A stretch of DNA of 64,000 bases from NCBI RefSeq assembly GCF_030867145.1, contig NC_134441.1, forward strand, positions 124,001 to 188,000, written 5' to 3'. Origin of the DNA: Opisthocomus hoazin. Lineage: Eukaryota; Chordata; Aves; Opisthocomiformes; Opisthocomidae. Under the pieces are notes generated by a model. The model saw only the letters and a list, made by a program, of their open reading frames with translations, was not told where the DNA came from and ran no database searches. The translations under genes were made by a program, and so were the position numbers. Shown here in pieces: positions 52,354-63,593 of this stretch. Numbering within the stretch: position 1 is the first letter of the stretch; each line of letters begins with the position of its first letter.

Positions 52354-55044
52354 CTAGGGCAGGTGAGTGCCTTGCAGCCAAGGATGGTGGAAGATGTCTT
52401 CCAGAGTTGGCCTGTCCGAGGGGCACACGGACAAACACCATCTGATGAGCTGCTGGCACTCTGGGGAGAGAAACCAGAAACCGCCGGTCAGGCAGAGAAG
52501 GCTCTTGTCCACCTTGTGCCACCGTCCACGCTGCCCAGGCCATACTGAGTGTGCTCAGAGCTGCACCCAAGCCTCCCAAGTGATTATCCATTTTGGAGAG
52601 CAAGATGGGAGGACATGTGCCACCTCATCCAACTAACCGTGGGAGATGAACCTCCTCCTGGGCCATCTCCTCCAGCCACGGAAGATGAACCTCCTCCACA
52701 GCCATAAAAGCGGGAGGCTTATGTGCCTGGTGCCATCTCCCAAAACCCGCGATCCCCCCCTCGCCGCGGAGCCGGGTACCCACCTGGAGAAACCCTCCGC
52801 CGGAAGGAGAACTGCCCCTGGGCGATGTCGGCGTCCTGCTCGAAGGGGACGTCCCCGCAGACCATGGCGTAGAGCAGCACGCCCAGGGACCAGATGGTGG
52901 CCGTGCGCCCGTGGTAGCGGTGGTAGCGCACCCACTCCGGCGGGCTGTACACCCGCGTTCCTGCGGGATACAGGCGGAGCTCGTCAGGCGGACGCTGCGG
53001 GCTCCCGGCCCGAGCATCCTCACCCCCGGGGACGCGGGGTGACGGGGACACGGGACACAGCCGGTGTCACCACGTGGCTCTTGTTTACAAACTTTGGGTT
53101 GTAAAAAGCAGCCGCCGGTGCCGGAAGAGGTCAGCACGCGCCCGGGGAAGGCCGGACCCTCACGAGGGTGGGGGAAAAAAACCCCAGACCACCCCACGGG
53201 TGGGGAACAACCACGCCTTGCCCCTCCCCACCCCCCTGGCCTTGGCCGAAAAATGAAAGAGAAATAAGCCAAGGCAATCAAAGGGAGCGGAGCAGCCCAG
53301 TCCCTTCTGTGGCTGCAGAGCGAGCGGGGCTTTGCAGCCCCCCCCGGGGCGGTTGTTCTGCTGGGTGGGCTCCCCCCGCCCCAGCGCGGGGCAGGGTGGG
53401 GGGCCCAGGCTGCTGGCAGCGCTGGGAGCTGGCTCCCGTTTCACAGCATCCACCCCGGGCCAAAACGCAGCTCGGCAGCCGGCTGAATGTTTAAAAATTC
53501 TTCTTCCCCCCCCCCAGCAAATGGTGCCGGGGCAGGCTGGGCCGTGCAGTGCCCGGTACCGGCAGCACCCTCCTGGCTGTGGGCTCACCGTCAAATTCGG
53601 TGTAGACGGTGTCCTTGAGGAAGGTGCCGCAACCGAAGTCGATGAGCTTGAGCTCGCCGGTGGCCAGGTTGACGATGATGTTCTCGTCCTTGATGTCGCG
53701 GTGCAGGACGCCGCAGTTGTTGCAGTGTCGCACGGCCTCCAGCACCTGACGGAAAAGCTCCCGAGCCAGATCCTCGGGCAGGAACTCTCGTTCTGTGATG
53801 AAGTCAAAGAGATCCTGCGACGGCTCCGGACGCTCCAGCACCAGCACGTAGCAGTCGGGCAGCTCGTACCAGTCGAGGAGCTGGATGACGCCGCGGAACC
53901 CGGAGCCCACCTGCTTCAGGAGCACAATCTCCATCGGCACACGGGTGCCACAGGGCTGCCGGGGGGAACCACAACGCTGTCAGCGGGGCTGATGCTGCGC
54001 CGGTGGTCCGGTACCCCCTGCCTGGGATGCTCCGGTGCCCCCCTGCCTGGCCCCAACGGTCCTGGCATCCCTCGGTCCCCGTGGGCCCCCCTGCCCGGCC
54101 CCAACGCTCCTGGCATCGCCCTGCCCCAGGCATGCTCCAGTGCCCCCCCCAGCCCCGGGGATGCTCCGGTGCCCCCCTCCCCTGCCCCAACGGTCCTGGC
54201 ATCCCCCTGCCCCGGGGATGCTCCGGTGCCCCCCTCCCCTGCCCCAACGGTCCTGGCATCCCCCTGCCCCGGGGATGCTCCGCGTCCCCCGCTTCCCCCC
54301 CTCCCGGGCCCCGGCCTATCCCCCCCGCTGCCGCCCAGCTGCCCCCCCCCACTCACCAGTTCGCCCCACCGGCCGATGCTCTCCCGGGGCACGTGTTTGA
54401 TGGCCACCTGCAAGCCAAGGGCAGCGCCGGGCTGAGCACGCCGCCCGCCCCGCCGCCTCTCCCCCTCCTTCCTCCTCCTCCTCCTCCTCCTCCTCCTCCT
54501 CGCCGCCGTCCCCGCCACTTACCGGGCTGCCGTCGGAGAGCCGGACAGCCGCGTACACGGTGCCGAAGCCGCCGGAGCCCAGCAGCGAGCCCACCCGGTA
54601 CAGGTGCTCCAGCGGCTCCTTCTCCTGCCCTGCGGGCGAGGCGGCCGTCAGCGCTCCGCCGGGGCCCCAACCGCCCCGCAGCCGTCCCCGGAGGGCGGCA
54701 CCCGCCCGCTTCTCTCTTACCGGGCTGCCGCTTCCCGCCGCCGAGCTCCCCGCCGCTCCCGGGACGCGGACGAGCCGACGGGGTGGTGTTCGCCGGCAGC
54801 GTCCCGACTCGCTCGCCCGGTTTCGCAACCGCTGCCGGCTTCTGCCGAGCCCCTCCGCCTACCGGTAACCCGGTCCCGGCGGGCGCGGGCCAGCGCCGGG
54901 GGGGGGCAGCGGCGGCGGCGGCGGCGGCGGGGCGGCTGCCGGGCGCGGTGCCGGGCTCCCGGGGGGCTCGGCGGGGCCCGGCCGGCCCCGGCTGGAGCAG
55001 GGCCCGGGGGCGGGCCGCCCGCGGGCGGAAGGCGGTGCCGCCAT
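52354..55044 (-). CDS. PIM1-like serine/threonine kinase
   Basis: The exons on the minus strand are: possible exon 1 (55,044-54,721, ATG in good context); 54,629-54,523; 54,407-54,357; 53,955-53,589; 52,960-52,784; and 52,460 to the stop at 52,354-52,356. Exons 2-6 join in phase with GT/AG sites. PIM kinases are small, constitutively active Ser/Thr kinases promoting survival and growth. Seen: Gly loop [14 protein letters not shown] lysine; the PIM hinge [26 protein letters not shown] in [32 protein letters not shown]; and C-terminus [10 protein letters not shown], as in the avian PIM1-like expansion. All catalytic residues are intact. From ATG 55,044 the exon 1 frame is one base out of phase with exon 2 and meets TAG near 54,859. 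Either a G-run indel near 54,898 or another start applies. ERV copies lie on both sides. Confidence 0.85.
54020..54300 (+). repeat. 57-bp tandem repeat in a PIM intron
   Basis: GATGCTCCGGTGCCCCCCTC.. recurs at 54,160, 54,217 and 54,274 (57-bp period), with looser units upstream. It lies in the intron between exons 3 and 4 and causes spurious proline-rich frames. Confidence 0.85.
54470..54502 (+). repeat. (CCT)n microsatellite
   Basis: About 10 TCC/CCT units in the intron right after PIM exon 2. A similar TCC run lies at 19,125-19,152 in the MNK-like gene. Confidence 0.9.
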
Positions 55045-55476
55045 GGCAGGCCCAGCCGCGGCGGCCCGCCCAGCGCCGCCAGAGCCAACAGGGGGAGCGG
55101 CGGGCGGAGGCGCGGCCGCGGCGGAGGGCGGCCGGGCGGGACGGAGCAGGCGCCGAGGGCGCGGGGGACGCGGCGGGCGCCGTCCCGGCGGCTTCGGGGG
55201 GCAGCGGGAGGCGGGCGAAGGGGTCCGGCGGGCCGTGGGGAGCGGCTGCGCGGCGAGCGTCCGTCCGTCCGCGGCCGCGTTCCGAGCTCGAGTCCCGCCG
55301 CGTCCCGCGCTTGCAACGGATTACGGTGGAACGCGAGGCTGTCCGTTAAGCGCGCGGCTGCGGGGCGCGAGGGGGAGCGGAGCGGAGCCCACCCGAACGG
55401 CGCTGCGGGGGCGCGCGGGGCTCGGCGCGAGGATGCGGCCGCTGCGGGAGCGGGCGGGCCGGGGCCGGGGCCATGG
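54850..55476 (-). promoter_or_regulatory. CpG-island promoter of the PIM1-like gene
   Basis: Very CpG-dense DNA over and upstream of the likely start codon (CCTGCCATGG on minus at 55,044). It has GGC/CGG runs, but no TATA box was seen. It ends at the 194-bp repeat copy B. Confidence 0.55.
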
Positions 55477-55670
55477 CGGGGAGAGGCTCGGAGAGCCCGT
55501 CGGGAGGGCCGGGAGCCCTCGAACAAGGGCAGGAAAATGCCCAAAGCAGGCTCCTGGCTGCAAAAAGAGCGCGTTCGGGGGGGCGGGGTGACGGCAGAGG
55601 GCGGCACCGGCTCGTCCCTGGCGCCCGGCCTGGCCCCGGCTGCTCTGCCCTGACCCGGCCTGTGGCTGCT
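55477..55670 (+). repeat. 194-bp direct repeat, copy B
   Basis: The second copy of the repeat at 50,733-50,926, with about two mismatches. It lies 10 bp before the LTR of ERV copy 2. Confidence 0.93.
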
Positions 55671-55680
55671 TTGCAGACTT

Positions 55681-56314
55681 TGCAGGGGGTTATGGATAAA
55701 AGCAGAGTGTTGGCGTGCGGAAAGCAGACTCCCCAGTCTGTCAGACTGTAAAGCAGGGATGTTTATTCGGCGCCGGGCAGCACAGGGGGTAGTTCCACCA
55801 AAGTCGTGCGCGCCGAGCAGCAACGTGTCTCTTCAATTTATACAATCAAATATTACATATACATTAGATTTCCCAATACGCCTATACATATGCATCTATC
55901 CTCATTGCATATCAAAATCAGTTCCGAGAAATAATTTCCATATTATAATTAGTTCCAAGAAGTAATTTCCATAGACTCCTCCCAGCTGCGCTTGCGCAGT
56001 GCCTCCTGGTGGTGGTCGTCGGGGGTCCCAAGATGAAGGCCCATCCTCTTCATCATGGTGTTCGCTGATGGCCCTTTGTTTCTGCGCAAACTCAGTTCTC
56101 CCCTGGCTCCCATCCACTCAGCAGGGCCGGTCTTGACCGGTTCGAGGCGACTCCCAGCCCCTGTCAGGAACTGACCCCTTTGGATGGAGATGCCAGACTC
56201 TCTGCTTCAGTTAATTTAGACAATAGATAGGCACTATCAATTCTCTTTAAATGCACAGCAACTATTAGGTAATGCCACTTCTGTTAAAATCCCTTTTAAC
56301 CCCTTCCTCCTTCA
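55681..56314 (-). repeat. 3' LTR of ERV copy 2
   Basis: About 634 bp matching 40,486-41,117 with scattered substitutions and small indels. TGCAGG and TGAAGG ends as in copy 1, with the polypurine tract complement immediately to the right. Confidence 0.88.
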
Positions 56315-56419
56315 GTCCCCCCTTTTCAAAGAAGTCAGTAAATTCTTTTACTACTCTTAATTCTGTTATAGTACATCATTATTCAGCATCTTCTCAAAAT
56401 ACTTATTGGACTCCAGCTT

Positions 56420-57645
56420 TCATCGTAGTTGGTTCCTTTTCCATTCACTATAAGAATCTCCCGTACTCCTGCAACACCAAAGGCTACACCTAATCAAAAT
56501 ACACAAAATGATACCTAGCATTATGATCCAAACCATTGTAACAAATAATTGCCTCAGCCATCCTAAATTAGGTAACCAAGAGGTGAGTTTTTCCCATATT
56601 TCCGAGAAACCCCAGGATGTATCATCTTGGGCAACGATGTAACACCTTGGTCTTTTCCCAGATTTCATTCAAATCTGTTTCTATTCTTTTATTCTGGTTT
56701 ACATAGGTGCAACAGGTTTGATTAATAACCATGCACAATCCTCCTTCCTCAGCTAAAAGCATAGCTAATCCCATTCGATTTTGCTTTACCACCTTGCTTA
56801 AAGATTCTACTTCTAATTGTATTCCTGGTATGGCATCCAATGTTAAATTTTCCGGAGTTTCGACAGTAGCCGATATATTAACTATAGCTTTCTCTAACTC
56901 GCTTACTCCCAAAGAGGGGATTAACCATCGCACAAAGCTATGAAAGCCGGTGCCTCGAATTACCAACGGATTCTCCGCTCTCTTAAAACGAATCCAGGGG
57001 GTTCTTAAAAGTCCCGTAAGAGGGGAGGTACCTTTGTGAATGCTTGCTCCAGGCGAAAGATACCGTCTAGTACAATGTCCTTTCCAGCTTAAAGGTAAGC
57101 TCTTTCTAGCCCTTCCGTCACCGCAAAGCCACCAATATCCAGGTCCCATGTTGCATCTTGGACCCTTGTTCTGTTCTCTACCATCTTCCCTACCTTTTTC
57201 CTTTCTTGGTGTTTGAATGAGGTATAAACTTGAAGTCAAGTTTAATCTGTTTCAATCTTTCCGCATCAAAAGTCCCTAAATCTTTGGCAGCAGGACAGTC
57301 TTTCATATCTATCCATGTTTTGTCTTCGAATCCTAAACAACGACCCAAAATCACTACCTTTTCTGAGAGCGGGAGGTCTAGGTCAAAACTTGGTCCTTCT
57401 CTTGTATTCCCCTTCCCATACACACGTGATCCGTTCATGTTCATTCCATTAGTGTAAATGGCCCAATTTCTAGTCGATATTCCTATTAAAGGGAGTTGTA
57501 GCCCACCCCGAGGGAGAGTATTGCATATCCAACAATCGGATAAGTTCAGTATTCTTGACATATTTTCAGTTATTTGTAAATAGGTGTTTTGGCTCCAGGC
57601 TTCCCCTCTAGGTAATGTCCATCCTAAAAATACAATTTTTATCAA
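56420..57645 (-). pseudogene. ERV copy 2 env, fragmented
   Basis: The same three frames as copy 1: 57,645-57,190, 57,239-56,622 and 56,668-56,420. The CX6CC segment reads GGLCMVINQTCC here (Leu in copy 1). Both frame changes are shared with copy 1. Confidence 0.85.
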
Positions 57646-58586
57646 TGCCTTGATACTTTGAGCTTCAAGGGTCCAATTTCTCGCGATGCCCGTGGCTGTT
57701 TAGGTGCCCTTTTGACTCTGGTGTGATGAATCCAGGCGTTCTGTTCCTTGATCCTGATGGCCGTGAAGGAGGTGAGCAGTACTTGGTATGGTCCTTCCCA
57801 CTGTGGCTCTGAAGTTTTTTCTGCAAGAGACTTTATATATACATAATCTCCAGGGTGTATATTAAGTACAGGTCCATCTAGACCCCTCCCCCGGGTTCCA
57901 ACCACATGTTTCCTGATTTTGCTTAATTGTTTGCTCAATGCCACCAAATAAGAAGTCATAATTTCATCCCCAATTTGCGTGGATATCCCCTTCTGTATCC
58001 CGTAGGGTCGTGCATACAGGATCTCAAAGGGGCTCAGTCCCTCCCTTGCCCTTGGCCTTGTCCGTATACACAGGAGGGCTAGAGGGAGGGACTGAGGCCA
58101 TGCCAAATTTGCTTCTTGCCCTAATTTCACAATTTGTTGCTTGATGAAGTGGTTCATTTTCTCCACTTGGCCGCTCAACTGAGGGCGGTATGGGGTGTGG
58201 AGTTGCCAATCTATACCCAGGTGACAGCTAGTTTGTTGTAGTATTTTTGAAACAAAATGTGGTCCCCTATCAGAAGACATAGTTGCTGGAACCCCAAAAT
58301 GTGATATTATCTCTTGTATTAATACTTTAGTTACTTGCCGAGCTTTAGCTGTCCTGGTTGGGAATGCCTCCGGCCAACCTGAAAAGGTATCGGTTAATAC
58401 CAGTGGATATCGGTACCCCGCTTTTCTTGGGAGTTCCGTGAAATCAATTTGCCATTGTTGTCCAGGCCCATTACCTTTTCCAGTCTGACCCATTTCTGGT
58501 TTAGGGTTATTTTTTGGATGAGTCTGGAGGCAAAGATCGCACTGCTGAGTCAGCTGTCTCACCGTGGTGTATAGGTTTCTGGCCAC
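57642..58586 (-). pseudogene. ERV copy 2 integrase
   Basis: An open frame of 314 residues with WQIDFTE, SDRGPHF and SGQVEKMN. It is separated from RNase H by the TAG at 58,722-58,724. Confidence 0.88.
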
Positions 58587-58724
58587 AATCTCTCTAATTA
58601 GATGTTTATACAGAGCCTCTGTCCCCCAGTGCCTTTTCCTGTGTTCTTCCCTTACCAGATGCCATATCAGACAGGAGGGAATGATTAGTTTTCCCTATGG
58701 GGTTTGAGCCCACCCCTCCTCATT

Positions 58725-60125
58725 CTATGACCCTTCTAAATCTGTAATAAGTTTCTGATCTTCCTTAGTATATTCTGGCTTACCTTCTAGGGAGACTCGT
58801 CCATCAGGGATTAAAGCCCCTTCAGTTCTTCCCTCCGTTTTAGCCACCTGTTTTGCCTCTCTGTCCGCCAGCTCGTTTCCTTTTTCCAATTCTGAGCTCA
58901 CTTTCTGGTGCGCCTTAATATGCGTGATTGCCGCTTTCTCGGGGAGTTGAACTGCCTCCAGTAGTTTCAGAATTTCTTCTGCATGTTTGATGTTTTTCCC
59001 TTGAGAGTTCAATAGTCCTCTTTCCTTCCAGATCGCTCCGTGCGCATGCACAGCTCCGAAGGCACACTTCGAGTCTGTGTAGATATTCACCACTTTGCCT
59101 TGGGCCAATTCCAAGGCACGGGTTAAAGCAATTATCTCTGCCTTTTGCATGGAGGTGTTTATGGGCAAAGGTCCTGACTCTGTGATTTCTTGACTGGTGG
59201 TAACAGCGTGCCCCGCGTGTCTCCTGCCACTCAGAACATAGCTGCTTCCATCTGTGAACCAGTTTTCTCCGTTTTCCATAGGGCTGTCTCTCAAATCCGG
59301 GCGACTTGCATAGGTTGTTTCAGTGGTCTCCAAGCAGTCATGATGCACTGGTTCTCCTGTGTTTCCACTGAGAAAGGCAGCTGGATTGACATTGTTAGTA
59401 ACTGTAATCTGCACATCATCCTGCTCTGCCAGTATAGCCTGATATCTCAGGAATCTTTGTGGAGAAAGCCAGTGTCCTCCTTTTGCTTCCAATACTGTGG
59501 ATACCGTGTGGGACACCAAGACAGTCATTTTCTGGCCCAAGGTAAATTTTCGGGCTTCCTGTATATTTAATATTACAGCTGCAACTGCTCGCAGGCATCC
59601 AGGCCAACCCTTTGCAGTTGCATCCAGTTGTTTGGAGAGATAGGCAACTGCTCGTCGATACGGACCCAGATCTTGTGCTGATATCCCCAGAGCAATCCCC
59701 TGCTTTTCGTGAGAGAAAAGGAAAAACGGCTTGCTCGCATCTGGGAGCCCTAGGGCAAGGGCCGACATCAGAGCCTTTTTCAGTAGTTCAAAGGCTTGCG
59801 TGGTCTCCTTGTTCCATTCAAGGTGATTTTGTCCAGCAGCTGTTAGTGCATACGGTGGTTTAACAAGCAGCCCATAATTATAAATCCACAGCCGGCACCA
59901 GCCGGTCATTCCCAAGAAAGTCCGTAGCCCTTTCACTGTCTGAGGTCTCGGAGTTTGGCATATTGCCTCTTTACGGGCCTGTCCCAGAGTTCTTTGTCCA
60001 GCACTAATCTCATAGCCCACGTAAATCACCTCGCGCTGCATTATCTGGGCCTTCTTTTTAGATACCCGGTACCCTTGGAGCCCAAGAAATTTAGTAGACT
60101 CACCGTCCAAGTGATACAACCACAC
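58725..60125 (-). pseudogene. ERV copy 2 RT connection and RNase H
   Basis: A continuous 466-residue frame through the RT connection and RNase H (FTDGSS, QKAEIIAL, YTDSK, IKAHQK). It is open where copy 1 has the TGA and the CR1, and it ends in TAG before integrase. It lies in a different frame from the RT palm, because the YxDD-bearing segment is deleted at about 60,115-60,135. Confidence 0.88.
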
Positions 60126-61126
60126 TGTAGCAATTTCCCTTCTTCAGACGGGATTTCCCAGGACTCCAAGTCTTTTGCAAGTTGATTACCGAAGATGGTA
60201 GGACTGTTCTTAAATCCTTGTGGCAGCACCGTCCAAGTGAGCTGAGTCTTTCGACCAGTTTTGGGGTTCTCCCATTCAAATGCAAATAATTTCTGACCGG
60301 CTTCATGGAGAGGGAGGCAAAAGAAGGCATCTTTCAAATCTAAAACAGTAAACCAGGTTAATTTGGGAGCCAATACGGTCAACAAAGTATATGGGTTTGC
60401 TACTACTGGGTAGAGGTCCTCTGTTATTTTGTTTATGGCTTGCAAATCCTGGACCACCCGATACGACCCGTCAGATTTACAGACAGGTAGTATAGGGGTG
60501 TTAAAATCCGACTTGCACTCTTTCAATAATCCTAATTGTAAAAATCTTTCTATTTCTGGCCGGGTTCCTTCTTTATCTTCCTGTCTTAGGGGATATTGCT
60601 TAACTCTTACCAGTTGCCGGCCTTCTTTGAGTCTGACTTCAACGGGTGGAGCATTCTTTGCTCTTCCAGGGACATCAGTGGCCCATACCCCAGGGTACAC
60701 CTGGTTTAGGATCTCCTCGGGAATTTTTCCTTCTGTGGGAGGACTGGTTAGAAATAGACTCAGTACCTGAATATATTGTGGATCCTTTACCTCCAGAGTA
60801 ATTTCTCCTTTTTCAAATGTAATTTTTGCACCCAGTTGTTCCAACAAATCCCTTCCCAGAAGTGCCTTTGGGGAGTTGGGCATATACAAGAATTTGTGGA
60901 TGCCCCATTGTTTTCCTAATTTATACTTCAAAGGTTTACAAAAGTATGCCTTTTCACTGTGGCCAGTTGCCCCTTTTACCACGATATAGTCACTCCCCAG
61001 GGGCATCAAGGCTTGATTCAAAAGTGAGTATGTTGCCCCCATGTCAACCAAAAATTCTACCTCTCGTTCCTTCCCTAGCTTCATTATAACCAGTGGATCC
61101 GCTAGGGTGGATTCCACAGGTCCCCG
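60041..61126 (-). pseudogene. ERV copy 2 protease and RT fingers/palm
   Basis: As copy 1: VDMGATYS protease site, VVQDLQAINK, TVLDLKDAFF, LPQGFKNSPTIF, then loss of the YxDD segment after GKLLQ. In frame with gag across the UGA at 61,127-61,129. Confidence 0.9.
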
Positions 61127-62272
61127 TCAATCTTCCTTTACATGGGCTATTTTTTCTATCTGGCGGCCTCGTCCCTTTTCCTTATTTTTTGGACATTCCC
61201 TTTTCCAATGACCAAATCTTTTACACAGCGCACGTTGGTCTTTACCCAACCGGGACAATTCCTGTCTAGGCCTTCTTCCTTCCTCTTCCCTAACAACTGT
61301 CACTATTCTCTGGCCTTGCCTGCATCCCTCTTCTCTATTGCTAAACACTCTCCATGCTTCATCCAGCAGGACTTTCAAGTTCCTCCTTTTTGTAGGATGC
61401 AGCTTCTGGAGTTTGCACCTAATGTCTCCCGTAGACTGACCCAAAAATAGGGAGACTAGTTGTTGTATCCCTGCCTCTGACCCAGGGTCCAGCGGTGTGT
61501 TACGGCGCATTACATCCCTCAGTCGATCCAGGAATTGGGATGGGGACTTGGAAGGACCCTGTTTAACTGCATATAAAGCTGACCACTTTATAGTTCTGGG
61601 AATGGCCCTTTCCATTCCTTTAAAAATCCACTCTTGGTATGCCTGCAGTCTCTCCGTATGAGCAGACCTGTTAGCATCCCACTTTGGGTCTTGGAGGGGG
61701 AAATAATCCTTAACATCACCTTCCGCAGTCTTATAGTGATCTTCAGCCAGATCACCTGCAGTTTTTAGAATTAACTGTTTCTCTGTATCGGTTACATATT
61801 CTAATGGTAATTGCATATCATTCCAATCTGGATTATGTTGTTTCATTATGAATTGAAAGTGTTTAGCGACACCCACTGGGTCGACCCGATGTTCCCGGGC
61901 TACCTTTTTCCAGGCGTCTAAATCGGTGGTGGAAAAAGGTATTTTGATTAGCATAGTTCCACCATCAAGTCCTACTGCCTCTTGGAGAGGTGCTTGTAAG
62001 ACCATTGTAGCGAATTTCTTCCTAGTCCGGGAAGATACAGGGCTGTCTGAAGGAGTGGGAATTTCATCCGAGTTCGCATACGGTTCCTGTGGTTGAGGAG
62101 GAGGCTTAAACAAGTCAGTCAGATCTTGTTCTGGTGCCTGGTGAATTTTGTCAGCTTTAGTACATCTTTGCCGAATGCTACATGCCGAACAACACCGCCT
62201 CAGTTTTCCCCCGAGTTCTTTATTATTTTCTTGCTCGAGTGCGAGTACCGTGGGGTCCTGTGGTGGTATCAT
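61127..62272 (-). pseudogene. ERV copy 2 gag, capsid and nucleocapsid
   Basis: 381 residues, nearly identical to copy 1 (for example NNKELGG instead of NDKELGG). It has the same Arg for the first zinc-knuckle Cys and the same UGA-CGG end. Confidence 0.9.
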
Positions 62273-62565
62273 TCCACAGTCCCTTTGCCACTCCGGATGG
62301 TTTCCGTATCTGCGTATGAAACCTCATCCCGTTTTCCTTCTCTCCTTCAAAACAGCATTAATTGCAAGAGAGTATTATAATCTATTGACCCGTTTAATGG
62401 CCACTTGGCCCCATCTTCCAATTTATGTAGAGGCCACTATTAATTGCAATATTTGATAAGGGTCCTTTTACTTTCCGTGCCTCCGGTCCCAGCAATGTCT
62501 TTCCAGTGAGTGAGCACACAGCCTAAAGGACTCTTTTTCAAAACTCCTCCCTGATTGTTACCCAT
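62273..62565 (-). pseudogene. ERV copy 2 gag matrix, nonsense-broken
   Basis: MGNNQGG start near 62,565, with the same adjacent TAA and TAG stops (about 62,437-62,442) as copy 1 and a phase change before capsid. Confidence 0.78.
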
Positions 62566-63593
62566 TTCGCGACTTATTGCCCCTTTAACTTGCCTTTTGC
62601 TATTCTTTTAATAAGTTTCCACGCGAATCGCTTCTTACAATTCACTATAGTTTCTTCCCAATCTTTCTCCCCCACGTCCCAAATTTCCGGAATCAAATTT
62701 TCCCTTCCACGCACCAGCTTCACTACCTTTCCCAGCTATAAAACCGTGGGGTCCGGGGAAGGCACTTAGGACACTGCGCTCCTCGCCTCCTAGATACACA
62801 GGACCTCTTTTTATCACAAGATTTACACTTCAACAGGACCCAAGCTTGGTGCCAATTCTGATATAATCTAGGAGCTAGCCCACGTGCGAAGCAGGGAATT
62901 ATTCCTGCTTGCCCCCCAACCCCAGGACTTGTAAGGATTTCTGGAGGTTGTTCCCAATCTAAGGCTACCTGCCACCCGGCGGGAGTCACGTATGCCCCTT
63001 TCCAATAAAATCTCTCTTCTCCCCTTTGTATCCAATTCCCCCCCTCATTCAAATACTCCCCAAGGTTCGAGCCCAAACCACCTAAGGAGTGATTTCTTTT
63101 GCTCTGCCACTTTAATAATTAACCAGTTCCCACTCCCTGTCACTTAGGAGAGTGATTAGGCACTACCACAGCCCAAGTTGCACATCAGAAGATTTACAGG
63201 CTTTGTAATTATTCCAAGCACTTTGTCCGTCTCTGGCCGTGCTCCTCGCGGAGTTACGGAACCGCAGATCGGGACTCCCACTCGCTTCACCGCAGTGCTG
63301 TGTCTCAGCCACACATACACACGCACAAAGGCAAAACTTTTCACATAAAATCCCCGGGTATTCAAATTATAATATTATCACTTCAGTTAACATTCGTATA
63401 AAAACCACCCAAACACAATTACAGTTAGCATTCATACAAAAACCACTCAAACGCAATTGCGTGCAGGTCCGCTTACCTTCTCCTGCTGCTTCTGTGCAAA
63501 ACCCGCCCGAACGCAGCTGTGCAGAAGTCAGCATTATAAAACCCGCCCGAACGCAGCTGTGCGGAGGTCCGCTTCCCCTTCTGTACCAAACAT
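62566..63593 (-). other. ERV copy 2 leader region
   Basis: As copy 1, including the Cys-cluster frame (63,076-62,723, shorter at its N-terminus because of a one-base insertion near 63,060) and the tandem repeats at 63,390-63,590. Confidence 0.55.

Noticed and set aside
54003..55823. Frames of 349-448 aa on both strands over the PIM 5' region
   Set aside because: They overlap PIM exons 2 and 3, the 57-bp minisatellite and the CpG island in other frames. Composition alone explains them.
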